A stretch of 44,985 bases of DNA from NCBI GenBank assembly GCA_031271785.1, contig JAISUZ010000023.1, positions 1-44,985 of the forward strand, written 5' to 3'. The stretch is from Fibrobacter sp. GTDB taxonomy: Bacteria; Fibrobacterota; Fibrobacteria; Fibrobacterales; Fibrobacteraceae. Below the pieces are notes generated by a model that was not told the origin of the DNA, did no database searches, and saw only the letters and a list, made by a program, of their open reading frames with translations. Position numbers and translations under genes: made by a program. Below are positions 9,275 to 18,050 of the stretch, piece by piece. Position 1 is the first letter of the stretch. The number at the start of each line of letters is the position of its first letter.

Positions 9275-10219
9275 TTAGCGGGGCCCTATAATTAAATAAC
9301 CGAGATAAATTCCGTAAAGGGCGGCAAACACAACGCCTTCGGGCCTTGAAATGCGGCGCCCCGAAAAGAATATCGGCAAACAAAGTAAAGAAACAAAGAT
9401 CATGACCGGAATATCAAACCGGATAGCCTCCGGCGAAACGGGAATTCCTTGCGGCGTGAGCAAAAGCGAGAAACCGAGTACGCCGAGAATATTAAATATT
9501 CCGCTTCCGACCACATTTCCTACGGCGATATCGTGTTCCCCTTTCAAAGAGGCGACAATGGAGGTGACAAGCTCCGGGAGAGAAGTGCCTGCCGCAACAA
9601 TGGTGAGTCCGATCATTAAATCACTCACTCCGAAAAACTTGGCGATAGATACCGCGCTGCTCACTAAAAATTTTGAGCCGAGCACCAAAAAAGCAAGTCC
9701 GAGAATCACCCAAAAAATATTGAGGAGCAAAGCCGTCTTTTTTTGCGGAGCGGATTCTCCGGTATTGTGCTGTTTTTCGCGGCGGCCCATATAAATTTGA
9801 AACCCGACGTAAAGAAATATCCCGAGCGACAAAATCATTCCCGAAATCCATGTCAATGTACCGCTTCTCGCCATAAAATAAAGCAAAACCGAAACAAAAA
9901 TCATGATGGGGACTTCTACCCGGATCATGCGGCTCGAAACTTTCAGAGGGAGAATGATTGCGGAAATACCGAGAATTACAAGCACATTAAAAATGTTACT
10001 CCCCACCACATTCCCGATGACAATGCCCGCATTTCCGGTGCTTGCCGCTTGTAAACTTACGGCAAATTCGGGAGAGCTGGTGCCGAACGCCACTACCGTG
10101 AGACCGATAATCATGGGAGAAATCCCGATGAACAGCGCCATCCGGGAAGCTCCCAAAACAAGCCTCTCGGCGCCTACCACCAAAAGGAGAAGCCCGGCTA
10201 TTAAATAAAGAACAATCAC
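9275..10219 (-). CDS. Calcium/sodium antiporter, CaCA family (YrbG-like)
   Basis: This inner-membrane cation antiporter of 314 residues has the two inverted NCX repeats expected of the family. Repeat 1 holds IGLTVVAFGTSSPEF and IGNVVGSNIFN (about 35-80); repeat 2 holds IGLTIVAAGTSLPEL and VGNVVGSGIFN (about 200-245). The paired GTS-PE and GNVVGS-FN motifs form the ion site. About ten hydrophobic helices are visible, with a short loop rich in charged residues at about 148-165. The GTG at 10219 has AGAGG five nt upstream. It follows the transketolase gene by 25 bp and is probably co-transcribed. Whether the physiological ion is Ca2+ or another cation is not known. Its stop codon lies inside repeat E. 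Confidence 0.9.
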   Translation of the reverse strand: MIVLYLIAGLLLLVVGAERLVLGASRMALFIGISPMIIGLTVVAFGTSSPEFAVSLQAASTGNAGIVIGNVVGSNIFNVLVILGISAIILPLKVSSRMIRVEVPIMIFVSVLLYFMARSGTLTWISGMILSLGIFLYVGFQIYMGRREKQHNTGESAPQKKTALLLNIFWVILGLAFLVLGSKFLVSSAVSIAKFFGVSDLMIGLTIVAAGTSLPELVTSIVASLKGEHDIAVGNVVGSGIFNILGVLGFSLLLTPQGIPVSPEAIRFDIPVMIFVSLLCLPIFFSGRRISRPEGVVFAALYGIYLGYLIIGPR

Positions 10220-10244
10220 TTTTACCTCTCCCTCACCGAAAAAT

Positions 10245-12329
10245 TCACGAATTCGCGGCTAAAAAGTCACGGCGATGTTGTGCAAATTCCGCTAAATAGG
10301 TTTTCGCTTCTTTTACCATCGCTTCGGGAGTGTAACCGAATTTCTTTTCGAGGACACCGGCCGGAGCCGAGGCGCCGAAGCGGCAAAGTCCGATGGTTTT
10401 TCCAAAGCCGCCCACCACTTTTTGGAATAAAAGCGGAAGTCCGCTCGAAAGCGCGAGCACCGGGGTCCAAGAGGCAATGATGCTTTCCTGATATTCCTTG
10501 CTTTGCTTTTGAAAACGGCTCGGGGAAATCATGGAAACAACGCGCACCGCAAGCCCTTCGCCGCGAAGAATTTCCGCCGTCAAATGGTTCAGGTAAACGT
10601 CGGAACCGTTTGCCACGAGCGTGAGTCCGGGAAGTTTGCCGGCTTCCGTGTTATCGCTTACGATATAAGCTCCTTGACGGCATTTTTTTGCTTCCTGATA
10701 ATGAGTGGATTTTGCGGAAACAGGGAGCGCTTCCACCACCTGGCGCGTTAAAATCAAAGCGGTCGGGCTTTCCGAATTTTCAAAAGCCATTTCCCAAGCC
10801 GTAACGGTTTCCGCGGCATCTGCCGGACGGAGCACGAGCATCTCGGAATCTCCGTTTTTCTTTTCCAAAAGTTCGAGCAGGCGAATTTGAGTTTCGTGTT
10901 CGATCGGTTGGTGAGTCGGGCCGTCTTCGCCGACGCGGAAGCTATCGTGAGTAAACACATACTTTACCGGAAGCCCCATGAGGGAAGCGAGCCGGATCAC
11001 CGGTTTCATGTAATCGCTGAACACAAAAAAGGTGGCGCAAATGGGATAAAGCCCCGGGTACAAAGCGATACCGCAGGCAATTGCTCCCATGGTGAGTTCT
11101 GCCACACCGACCTGAACAAACGCTCCTTTGAAATTCCCCGGACGGAAAATACCGGTTTTATCGAGAAACGCTTGTGTGTTATCGCTGTTGGAGAGATCGG
11201 CGGAGCTGCAAATAATATTTTGGAAATTTTCCGCGAGGTAACCGAGAACCGTGCCCGAGGTCACGCGGGTAGCTACGCCCTCTTTTACGGGGAGTGCGGA
11301 AAGATCGAGAGAGATTCCCTTGCCGGAAATCCAGGAATCCAACTTGGCGGAAAGTTCGGGATTTTTTTCATCCCAGGCTTTTTTCTCCGATTTCCAGGCT
11401 GCAGCGGCTTTTTTTAATTCGGCAAGGCGTTCTTCGAGCGCCGCGCTGACTTCCGGAAAAATCCGGAACGGATCTTCCGGGTTCCCGCCGAGACCTTTGA
11501 TTGTATTTTCGGTAGAAGCTCCCGCCGCATTGAGCGGCTGACCGTGCGTTTCTACCCGGCCTTCAAAAGAAGTTCCGTCTGCCGCCACGGCTCCTTTCGC
11601 CATAGTGGTATGCCCGATGATAATAACCGGTTTTTCGGTTTCCGCCCACGCCGCTTGAAACGCTTTACGGAGCTGCGCAATATCGTTTCCGGCACATTCA
11701 ATAACGCGGAAACCCCATGCTTCATATTGTTTTTTAAAATCGTGGCTCATGACTTCTTTAGTGCAGCAGGAAAGCTGAACCTGATTTGCATCGTAAAAGA
11801 AAATGAGATTCGAAAGTTTTAAATGCCCGGCCACGCGCCCCACGCCGTAAGCGATTTCTTCTTCCACAGAGCCGTCGGAAACCAGCACCACGGTTTTGTG
11901 AGCTAAAATATTTCCGAAGCGTTCCACCATAAAACGTTCGGCAATGGCGGAACCGAGAGCGACCCCATGCCCGAGCCCGAGCGGGCCCGATGTATTTTCA
12001 ATACCTTCGTGAACGGAGAGTTCCGGATGCCCCGGCGTGCGGGAATCCAGTTGTCTGAAATTTTTAAGATCTTCGAGTTGAAGCCTTCCGGTAAGGACGA
12101 GTTCCGAATAGAGGAGCGGCGACATGTGTCCCGGATCCATAAAGAAACGATCGCGGGCAATCCACTCCGGATTTTCCGGATCAAAGCGGAGAAACTCGCT
12201 GAAAAGAAGAGAAATAGCATCTGCAGCACCCATCGCGCCGCCCGGATGACCCGACTTTGCCTTTTGCACCATCGCGGCGGAAAGAATTCGGACATTGTCG
12301 GCCATTTTTCTCACGACTTCATCTTTCAC
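10245..12329 (-). CDS. tkt: Transketolase
   Basis: Transketolase moves two-carbon units in the non-oxidative pentose phosphate pathway using thiamine diphosphate. The 694 residues contain SGHPGGAMGAAD, DPGHMSPLLYS and NTSGPLGLGHGVA in the N-terminal domain, then the cofactor segment LVSDGSVEEEIAYG (usual GDG replaced by SDG) with FYDANQVQLS. The central domain has SADLSNSD and THDSFRVGEDGPTHQP, which carries the catalytic His region. The SDG form and the sequence as a whole resemble transketolases of Bacteroidota, supporting an FCB origin. Translation probably starts at GTG 12329, which has GAGG 6 nt upstream. It heads a minus-strand group with the exchanger 25 bp downstream. Confidence 0.94.
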   Translation of the reverse strand: MKDEVVRKMADNVRILSAAMVQKAKSGHPGGAMGAADAISLLFSEFLRFDPENPEWIARDRFFMDPGHMSPLLYSELVLTGRLQLEDLKNFRQLDSRTPGHPELSVHEGIENTSGPLGLGHGVALGSAIAERFMVERFGNILAHKTVVLVSDGSVEEEIAYGVGRVAGHLKLSNLIFFYDANQVQLSCCTKEVMSHDFKKQYEAWGFRVIECAGNDIAQLRKAFQAAWAETEKPVIIIGHTTMAKGAVAADGTSFEGRVETHGQPLNAAGASTENTIKGLGGNPEDPFRIFPEVSAALEERLAELKKAAAAWKSEKKAWDEKNPELSAKLDSWISGKGISLDLSALPVKEGVATRVTSGTVLGYLAENFQNIICSSADLSNSDNTQAFLDKTGIFRPGNFKGAFVQVGVAELTMGAIACGIALYPGLYPICATFFVFSDYMKPVIRLASLMGLPVKYVFTHDSFRVGEDGPTHQPIEHETQIRLLELLEKKNGDSEMLVLRPADAAETVTAWEMAFENSESPTALILTRQVVEALPVSAKSTHYQEAKKCRQGAYIVSDNTEAGKLPGLTLVANGSDVYLNHLTAEILRGEGLAVRVVSMISPSRFQKQSKEYQESIIASWTPVLALSSGLPLLFQKVVGGFGKTIGLCRFGASAPAGVLEKKFGYTPEAMVKEAKTYLAEFAQHRRDFLAANS

Positions 12330-12372
12330 TGGAACCTCAAAAAGAAGATAAGCATTTGCGCGCCAAAGCTAG

Positions 12373-12431
12373 TTTTTTTTACAATGTTCCGCAAGTTGGT
12401 ACCTCAAAAAAACTATATTCCGGGCATAGTT
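12373..12431 (+). promoter_or_regulatory. Candidate promoter region of the glycosyltransferase operon
   Basis: TTTACAAT (12379-12385) followed by TTCC and AAGTTGG (12387-12398) resembles the sequence just upstream of padR (TTTACAAT, TTCC, AAGTTGG). A second inverted repeat, AACTAT-N9-ATAGTT, lies at 12411-12431. The roles are inferred only. Confidence 0.3.
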
Positions 12432-12464
12432 GTTTTCCTTTGAAGAGAAAGGACTTTTTATTTT

Positions 12465-14993
12465 ATGGCATTTATCCGCAATTTACTGCATCCGGCAGGA
12501 ATTATCGGCACGGTTCTCGCGATACTTATCCCTTTCTTTATTTACCTCGCTCCCCATATCGGGCTTAAAGATTTCCTTGCCTTCGGCGATATGCGGTTTA
12601 CATTCCCGCTATTCTTTATCCAGTTTATCGGCGGGCTTCTCCTTTTTATTTCCCTTTTTAAAGATGCCGCAAGCTGGATCAAAACCCAATTACCCGCCAA
12701 GACATTCCTTATTTTAATCGGAATCTTTGCCCTTGCGGTAACGATTTTTGCCGCAACGAATATCGAAGCGCGGCACCGCGTTCAAAGCGATGAAAGCATT
12801 TTTCTTTCCGTCGCTCAAAATTTTTACAACTCCCATACCTCGGGAACTTGCAATCAGGGCATTTTTGAAGACGGTTCGTTAAACTGCCTCCAGGATACGC
12901 ATACTTTTAAAACCAAAGGGCTTTCGTTCCTTTACTTTTTAGGAATGCCTCTGTTCGGGAGCGATCTGCACTGGATTTTTAATTTCCATCTCGTTCTCCT
13001 GTTTTTCACGATTCTTATATTCTTCTTTGCTCTGAACGCCTGGCTCAAAAGCCCGCTTTTTGCCGCCATTGCCGCATTCCTGCTTGCGCTTCAACCGACG
13101 CTCCTCTTTCAATTCCGGGCAATGTCCGTGGAACCGCTTTATGTATTTCTGCTCGCACTGGCGCTTCTCGTTTGGAAATGGGCGCTCGATCGCAACACGT
13201 TAAAGCACTGGATTTTATTCGCGCTTTTGCTCGCCTTCTTTGCCCAGACCCGGCAGGAAACCGTCTTTTGTTTCCTCGCCTTTATCGTTCTTTCACTCCC
13301 GAAAATCCTCGATAAAAAAGATGCGAAAGCGCCGGCTTTTTTCTTCACGCTTTCTCTTTTCTCCGTTCCCATTCTCTTTACCATCAGCTACTTTCAGGGT
13401 TACGGTTTTCAGGGCGGCGAATACAAAGCGCACGGACATTTCATTGAAAACATCTCCCGCAACTGGGAAGTAATGACAAGACCGCTCGGCGCCGACGGGC
13501 TCCTCGCAAACCCTTTTCTCTCTTACTTTACTTACCTCGCGGCAATCGGGCTTTGCATTTTCCTGTTTATAGTCATCCGGGATTTTTCTCAAAAAAAATA
13601 CGGCAAGAGCATTCCGGTTTTTCTTTTTCTGGTGCTTTACCACATTCAAGCCTATGCGATTTTTGAAAACGTCTCCGGCGATTTCACCATTGAAATCAAC
13701 CAGCGTTATGTACTCGTCCTTTTCCCGCTCATGGCGTTCCTCGCCGCGATCCCGCTTTACTACCTCGTTTATTTCTTATTCCACAAACGTTTTTCGGCAC
13801 AGCTGCAATTTATTGCCGCCGTTGTTTTTGCGGTTCTGCTCTCGGCAAATACTTTCCGATACCATGAAAGTTTCAAGAAAAACATCATGTATAACCGTAA
13901 TCATTTAACCTCGGAACAGGTAGAAATTCACAAGTGGCTTTCCACTCTGCCGGGCGCGAAAAACGCATTATTTGTGTATGCGCGCCCTTATCATTTCGTC
14001 GGTTACGGTTATTCTTCGGTTCACTACGATCACATCCGTTCCATGACGGACAGCGAACTCGAAAAACTGCTTGAAAAATACAACGGCGAAGTTTATTACC
14101 TCCGCGGGCTGGATTGCTGGGACAGTAAAACATATCACGCTAAAGCGGTCGAGCACCGCATTCCCACCACTTGCGATATTTTTGAAAAAGAAAACAAATT
14201 AACGCCAATATATCAATCAAGCGTACTGAACAGTTACCGCTTAAACGTTTCAAAAATTGAAAAAAGGAAACGTTTTCACCCCGAGGATTTTATTGCCTCG
14301 CTTACCTTAAATAACGAAGGCGAAAACGGGATGGTAGTGCGGACGGAAACCAAAGAAGCGGCGGCACAAGAACCCTGGATGTTGCGCGTCACGCTGAATG
14401 AATCCAAAGAACTGTTAAACGTACCTCTCGGAGCATCGAAAATTCAATACGATACTCTCCGGAGCGCCGATTCCCTGATTCCGGGTTACAACCGCTTCCG
14501 CGCCGTTGTATCGAATGCCGTAAGCGGCGATACGCTTTACAACGAAACGTTCGATCAATTTTTTGATAACGGCGGGAAAACCGTTTCGCTCGTTTCTATT
14601 CCTGTTTTCGGAACAAGGCAAGACTGGGGACAACTCCAAAAAAATCTTTCGGTAGAAGGAAACCCGCTCACCATCGACGGTAACGTTTATTCCGAAGGCT
14701 TCGGCACTCACGCGAGTTCAATTATCCAATTCAAACTCGAAAAAGGATATTCTCATTTTGCGGCCGCCGTCGGGCTTGATGATGAAGCGATATGCAGCGA
14801 CGGATTTAAATTCCGTGTTCTCGGCGACGGCGTTCTTTTATACGAATCCCCTCTCGTGGCTCCCCTTCAGGTTTTTTCACTGATGGTCCCGATTCAGCAA
14901 GTGAAAATACTCAGTCTGGAATCCGACCGGGCAGGTTCCATGGACTGCGATCATGTGAATATTGTATTCCCCACCCTAACCCTTGCGTTATAG
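12465..14993 (+). CDS. GT-C membrane glycosyltransferase with C-terminal NPCBM-like domain
   Basis: This 842-residue protein looks like a polyprenyl-phosphate-sugar-dependent glycosyltransferase of the GT39/ArnT-like type. Residues 1-490 hold about ten to twelve membrane helices, with the first periplasmic loop carrying QSDESIFLSVAQNFYNS (Asp-Glu motif about 110) as expected for GT-C catalysis. Residues about 500-690 are soluble and unassigned. Residues about 700-842 resemble an NPCBM carbohydrate-binding module (VYSEGFGTHASS, then a beta-rich stretch with GLDDEA and FKFRVLGDG). This fusion of a membrane transferase to a binding module is uncommon. It is followed after 3 nt by a GT2 that would supply its lipid-linked sugar. 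The acceptor is unknown. Confidence 0.75.
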   Translation: MAFIRNLLHPAGIIGTVLAILIPFFIYLAPHIGLKDFLAFGDMRFTFPLFFIQFIGGLLLFISLFKDAASWIKTQLPAKTFLILIGIFALAVTIFAATNIEARHRVQSDESIFLSVAQNFYNSHTSGTCNQGIFEDGSLNCLQDTHTFKTKGLSFLYFLGMPLFGSDLHWIFNFHLVLLFFTILIFFFALNAWLKSPLFAAIAAFLLALQPTLLFQFRAMSVEPLYVFLLALALLVWKWALDRNTLKHWILFALLLAFFAQTRQETVFCFLAFIVLSLPKILDKKDAKAPAFFFTLSLFSVPILFTISYFQGYGFQGGEYKAHGHFIENISRNWEVMTRPLGADGLLANPFLSYFTYLAAIGLCIFLFIVIRDFSQKKYGKSIPVFLFLVLYHIQAYAIFENVSGDFTIEINQRYVLVLFPLMAFLAAIPLYYLVYFLFHKRFSAQLQFIAAVVFAVLLSANTFRYHESFKKNIMYNRNHLTSEQVEIHKWLSTLPGAKNALFVYARPYHFVGYGYSSVHYDHIRSMTDSELEKLLEKYNGEVYYLRGLDCWDSKTYHAKAVEHRIPTTCDIFEKENKLTPIYQSSVLNSYRLNVSKIEKRKRFHPEDFIASLTLNNEGENGMVVRTETKEAAAQEPWMLRVTLNESKELLNVPLGASKIQYDTLRSADSLIPGYNRFRAVVSNAVSGDTLYNETFDQFFDNGGKTVSLVSIPVFGTRQDWGQLQKNLSVEGNPLTIDGNVYSEGFGTHASSIIQFKLEKGYSHFAAAVGLDDEAICSDGFKFRVLGDGVLLYESPLVAPLQVFSLMVPIQQVKILSLESDRAGSMDCDHVNIVFPTLTLAL

Positions 14994-14996
14994 CTT

Positions 14997-15911
14997 ATGT
15001 TACTATCCGTTATCGTCCCGCTTTACAACGAAGAAGAGGTTGTCGAAAAAACCTTCCGCACCCTCGAAGAAGAACTCCGCTCGGTGGAGCATGAACTCGT
15101 ATTTGTAAACGACGGTTCCAAAGACCGCACGCTTGAAATTCTCGAACCGCTCGTACGGGGAACGCACCATAAAATCGTTTCTTTCAGCAGAAACTTCGGG
15201 CACCAGGCCGCTTTCAGCGCCGGACTCCGGCATGTAACGGGGCAAGCCGTGGTGATTATCGACGGCGACCTTCAAGACCCGCCCGCCCTCATTCACGAAA
15301 TGCTTGAAAAATGGCGCGAAGGCTATCAAGTCGTTTACGCACAACGCCGCAAACGCGCCGGAGAAACTTGGTTCAAAAAAATCACGGCGCATTTTTATTA
15401 CCGCATACTCCATTCCCTAACGAGCATTGAGATTCCGCCGGACACCGGCGATTACCGCTTAATGGACCGCTGCATTGTCGAGCAGCTGAACGGACTCCCG
15501 GAACGCAGCCGCTTTTTACGCGGGCTCGTTTGCTGGGTCGGATTCAAACGCATCGGCGTCACTTACGACCGCGCCGAACGCGCCGCCGGCGTATCCAAAT
15601 ACCCGCTCCGCAAAATGCTCCGCCTCGCTATCGACGGCATCACAAGTTTCAGCACCACGCCGCTGAAAATCAGTTTTATGGCAGGGTGTATCGCTACGAT
15701 CATTGGGCTCGGCGTATTTATTTGGAGCTTCCTTGAAAAAGTGCTCGCCCCGGAAACCACGGTACCGGGCTGGGCATCTCTCATGGCCGCAATCGTTTTC
15801 TTCGGCGGCGTACAGTTAATATCCATCGGCATTGTCGGGGAATATATCGGCCGCATTTACGAAGAGGTTAAACAGCGCCCGCTCTACATTGAGGACAAGT
15901 GTGAAAAATAA
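14997..15911 (+). CDS. GT2 polyprenyl-phosphate glycosyltransferase (GtrB/DPM1-like)
   Basis: This 304-residue enzyme would transfer a sugar from a nucleotide donor onto polyprenyl phosphate at the cytoplasmic face. The GT-A fold motifs are clear: SVIVPLYNEEEVVEKT at the N-terminus, FVNDGSKDRT, SFSRNFGHQAAFSAGL, the metal-binding DGDLQDPP (about residues 89-96) and RSRFLRGLVCWVGF. Two hydrophobic helices close the protein (about 222-245 and 258-285), as in GtrB, ArnC and CsbB. It begins 3 nt after the GT-C gene, which fits a donor-maker and donor-user pair. Its 3' end overlaps the gmk start. The sugar, whether glucose, mannose, aminoarabinose or other, cannot be told from sequence. Confidence 0.88.
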   Translation: MLLSVIVPLYNEEEVVEKTFRTLEEELRSVEHELVFVNDGSKDRTLEILEPLVRGTHHKIVSFSRNFGHQAAFSAGLRHVTGQAVVIIDGDLQDPPALIHEMLEKWREGYQVVYAQRRKRAGETWFKKITAHFYYRILHSLTSIEIPPDTGDYRLMDRCIVEQLNGLPERSRFLRGLVCWVGFKRIGVTYDRAERAAGVSKYPLRKMLRLAIDGITSFSTTPLKISFMAGCIATIIGLGVFIWSFLEKVLAPETTVPGWASLMAAIVFFGGVQLISIGIVGEYIGRIYEEVKQRPLYIEDKCEK

Positions 15912-16464
15912 ACTGTTCGTTATGAGTGCGCCGAGCGGAGCCGGAAAAACAACACTCAAAGACTTGGTCATCACGGAATTTCCCGACATCCATTATTCCA
16001 TTTCCGCCACCACGCGGGCGCCGCGGGAAGGTGAAATCAACGGCGTTCATTATTTCTTCAAGACAAAAGAAGAATTCTTTTACATGATCGAACACAATCT
16101 GTTGGTGGAATGGAACGAAGTTCACGGAAATTACTACGGCACGCCGAAATGTTTCGTGGAAGAAACGCTCGCCGCCGGTTTCCGTGTAATTTTCGACCTC
16201 GATGTTTTCGGAAAAATGAACTTCGATAAAGTGTATCCCGAATCGACGGGAATTTTAGTATTGCCGCCGAACTTTGAAGTTCTCGAGCAGCGATTGCGCG
16301 CCCGCAACACCGATTCCGAAGAAGTGATTCAGCTCCGTTTGAAAAACGCCAAAATGGAAATCGAATTTGCGAAAACATGCGGCAAATATGAATTTATCCT
16401 TATCAACGACAACCTTGAAAAAACTGCCGATGAACTGCGGCAAATTTTACGAAAACAGGATTAA
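15901..16464 (+). CDS. gmk: Guanylate kinase
   Basis: Guanylate kinase phosphorylates GMP to GDP. The 187 residues show the P-loop SAPSGAGKTT (9-18), the GMP-binding SATTRAPREGEINGVHYFF and the later FDLDVFG and RLRARNTDSEE lid region. I place the start at GTG 15901, with GAGG 7 nt upstream, overlapping the GT2 stop by 11 nt; ATG 15922 is the alternative but would leave only one residue before the P-loop strand's SAPSG. An earlier in-frame ATG lies deep inside the GT2 gene and is unlikely. Co-transcription of a nucleotide kinase with glycosyltransferases is odd but may only reflect gene packing. A terminator follows. Confidence 0.93.
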   Translation: MKNKLFVMSAPSGAGKTTLKDLVITEFPDIHYSISATTRAPREGEINGVHYFFKTKEEFFYMIEHNLLVEWNEVHGNYYGTPKCFVEETLAAGFRVIFDLDVFGKMNFDKVYPESTGILVLPPNFEVLEQRLRARNTDSEEVIQLRLKNAKMEIEFAKTCGKYEFILINDNLEKTADELRQILRKQD

Positions 16465-16474
16465 GAATTAAGGA

Positions 16475-16496
16475 AGGGGAGAATCTCCCTCTTTTT
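16475..16496 (+). terminator. Rho-independent terminator after gmk
   Basis: The short stem GGGGA / TCCCT with loop GAATC is followed by CTTTTT. It lies directly before the stop of the convergent PIN gene. Confidence 0.65.
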
Positions 16497-16499
16497 ATT

Positions 16500-16937
16500 T
16501 CACTCCGCCAAATCTTGAAGCGTCACCACGGGAACGTCGAGATAATCTTTCCAGGATTCATTCTCGGTGAGAACCGTGTCGGCGCCCGTATGATAAGCGG
16601 TGGCGAGCTGCAAGGATTCTTCAAAAGTCATGTGATGCTCCGCCCGGTATTCGGCGGCCGCGGCCGCGATGGAAAAATCGACTTCCCGGGTCATCACCAA
16701 CCGCGACCGTGAGAAAAATTCCTGATATTGCCGCGCAAGCACCGGATTCTTTTTCTCGTAGGCCCGGTGCGCCACCAAATGCAAAGTAACCGCGCTGAAC
16801 ACCAGTTTGGACGCTCTTTCGTAAACGGAATCCAAAACTTTAGACACAATGGGATAATAATCGGGATGATATTCCAAAAGCCGGATCAGCGGCGCGGAGT
16901 CCATAAATAAAATGCGGCTGTTCTCAATTCGTTTCAT
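16500..16937 (-). CDS. PIN-domain protein (putative ribonuclease)
   Basis: This 145-residue protein resembles VapC-type PIN ribonucleases. The first acidic residue sits in FMDSAPLIRLLE (Asp13), and the C-terminal half has MTFEESLQLATAYHTGADTVLTENESWKD, where PIN proteins normally carry acidic residues for metal binding; Glu replaces the usual central Asp. The length fits VapC. No antitoxin-like gene is adjacent: the gene upstream on the same strand, 2 bp away, encodes a secreted protein of normal length. It may therefore be a solitary PIN nuclease rather than half of a toxin-antitoxin pair. No Shine-Dalgarno sequence is obvious before the ATG at 16937. Confidence 0.7.
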   Translation of the reverse strand: MKRIENSRILFMDSAPLIRLLEYHPDYYPIVSKVLDSVYERASKLVFSAVTLHLVAHRAYEKKNPVLARQYQEFFSRSRLVMTREVDFSIAAAAAEYRAEHHMTFEESLQLATAYHTGADTVLTENESWKDYLDVPVVTLQDLAE

Positions 16938-16939
16938 TT

Positions 16940-17950
16940 TTAATTCTCAAAGATTTCGGCATAAGCCGCATCGTCGCGCGTTCCGTAACGCACCATTTTC
17001 AGCCGTCCGGATTTCGGGTAATAATACCAAAGCATCCATTCGTTTGCCATGTCGGTTCTTCTGGTTTTGAGAAGAAGCGGTTTTTCCCCTTGATACCAAT
17101 CTTTTTTTGAAGGGATCACGCGTTCGTAAGGGCGGTAAGTATGCACTTGTCCGTCTCCGTGACGTTCGATCAAGCCTTCTCCCCCGGCGCTCCATTTGAT
17201 TTCAACGCCTTTCCCGTTTTCGCCTTTCGACTTTTCGCAGGAGGATGGGCCTTCGGGGCACCAGATAAAAGTTCTGAATCGAAAGTTTTCTTCTTGCATT
17301 TTGAATGTTTCCGCGCGGCGCGCGCCGCCGGTTTGGTAGCGGTCGTAAACGCCTTCCAGCGTTGCGGAACGTCCGTTATATTCCTCACAGCCTTTTTGTT
17401 TTACGGTAGCGACCCTTCCCGAGATCAATACGAGTATGTTGCAAGAACTTTCTTCCTTGTAAATAATTCCTTTCACTCCGTTTTTTTCTTGCATGCCGAG
17501 GTTCCCGGCTTCAAATTCGGCGCGGTCATCGGCAGCTCCGTTAATAATCGTTACATTATATTTTTCAGGATTGTTCGGCGATTTTTGCAAATAAACCTGC
17601 CCGGTGGCGGATTCGTAAATTCCGCTCAAATCCAAAGAACGCTGTTTGAATTCGGCAAGAGCGGCGCGTTTCACATAACCTTTCCCGAATTTGGTTTTGA
17701 CGGGAATATACTCGGGCGGAGAATTTGATTTGACCTCCACATAAGTCACGACTCTTTTTCGTTTTCCTTTTTTATCCTTTTTATAGGAGACTTTTTTCTC
17801 TTTTTTGGGCGGAACCGGAAGTTCGCTCCAAGTATCCGCGTAAGTAAGTTCTCCCAAACGACTTTTTTCGGATGCATCCTTATAAACCCAAAGTCCTTCG
17901 CCGGCGAAACAGGCAAAGGACAATCCTAGAATCAAAATTAAGTATTTCAC
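16940..17950 (-). CDS. Secreted protein of unknown function
   Basis: I do not recognise this 336-residue protein. It starts with a clear signal peptide (MKYLILILGLSFACFAGE), so it is exported, probably to the periplasm or surface. Residues about 50-70 are an extremely Lys-rich tract (KKEKKVSYKKDKKGKRKR). The first 110 residues could be an SH3-like or wall-associated module (GLWVYKDASEKS, VKTKFGKGYVKR). The rest is beta-rich, with four Cys that could form disulfides (SCNI, GCEE, WCPEGPSSC). Translation seems to begin at GTG 17950, where AGGGA abuts the start. It lies 2 bp from the PIN gene and is divergent from the outer-membrane protein gene, 100 bp away. Confidence 0.65.
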   Translation of the reverse strand: MKYLILILGLSFACFAGEGLWVYKDASEKSRLGELTYADTWSELPVPPKKEKKVSYKKDKKGKRKRVVTYVEVKSNSPPEYIPVKTKFGKGYVKRAALAEFKQRSLDLSGIYESATGQVYLQKSPNNPEKYNVTIINGAADDRAEFEAGNLGMQEKNGVKGIIYKEESSCNILVLISGRVATVKQKGCEEYNGRSATLEGVYDRYQTGGARRAETFKMQEENFRFRTFIWCPEGPSSCEKSKGENGKGVEIKWSAGGEGLIERHGDGQVHTYRPYERVIPSKKDWYQGEKPLLLKTRRTDMANEWMLWYYYPKSGRLKMVRYGTRDDAAYAEIFEN

Positions 17951-18050
17951 TCCCTGAACTTAGTTTTTTAAACCGGACAAATAACAGATTTTTCTTCTTT
18001 TTATTCATTTTTTTACTAAACTTATCGAATACATTTAAGGAGACCCCCTC

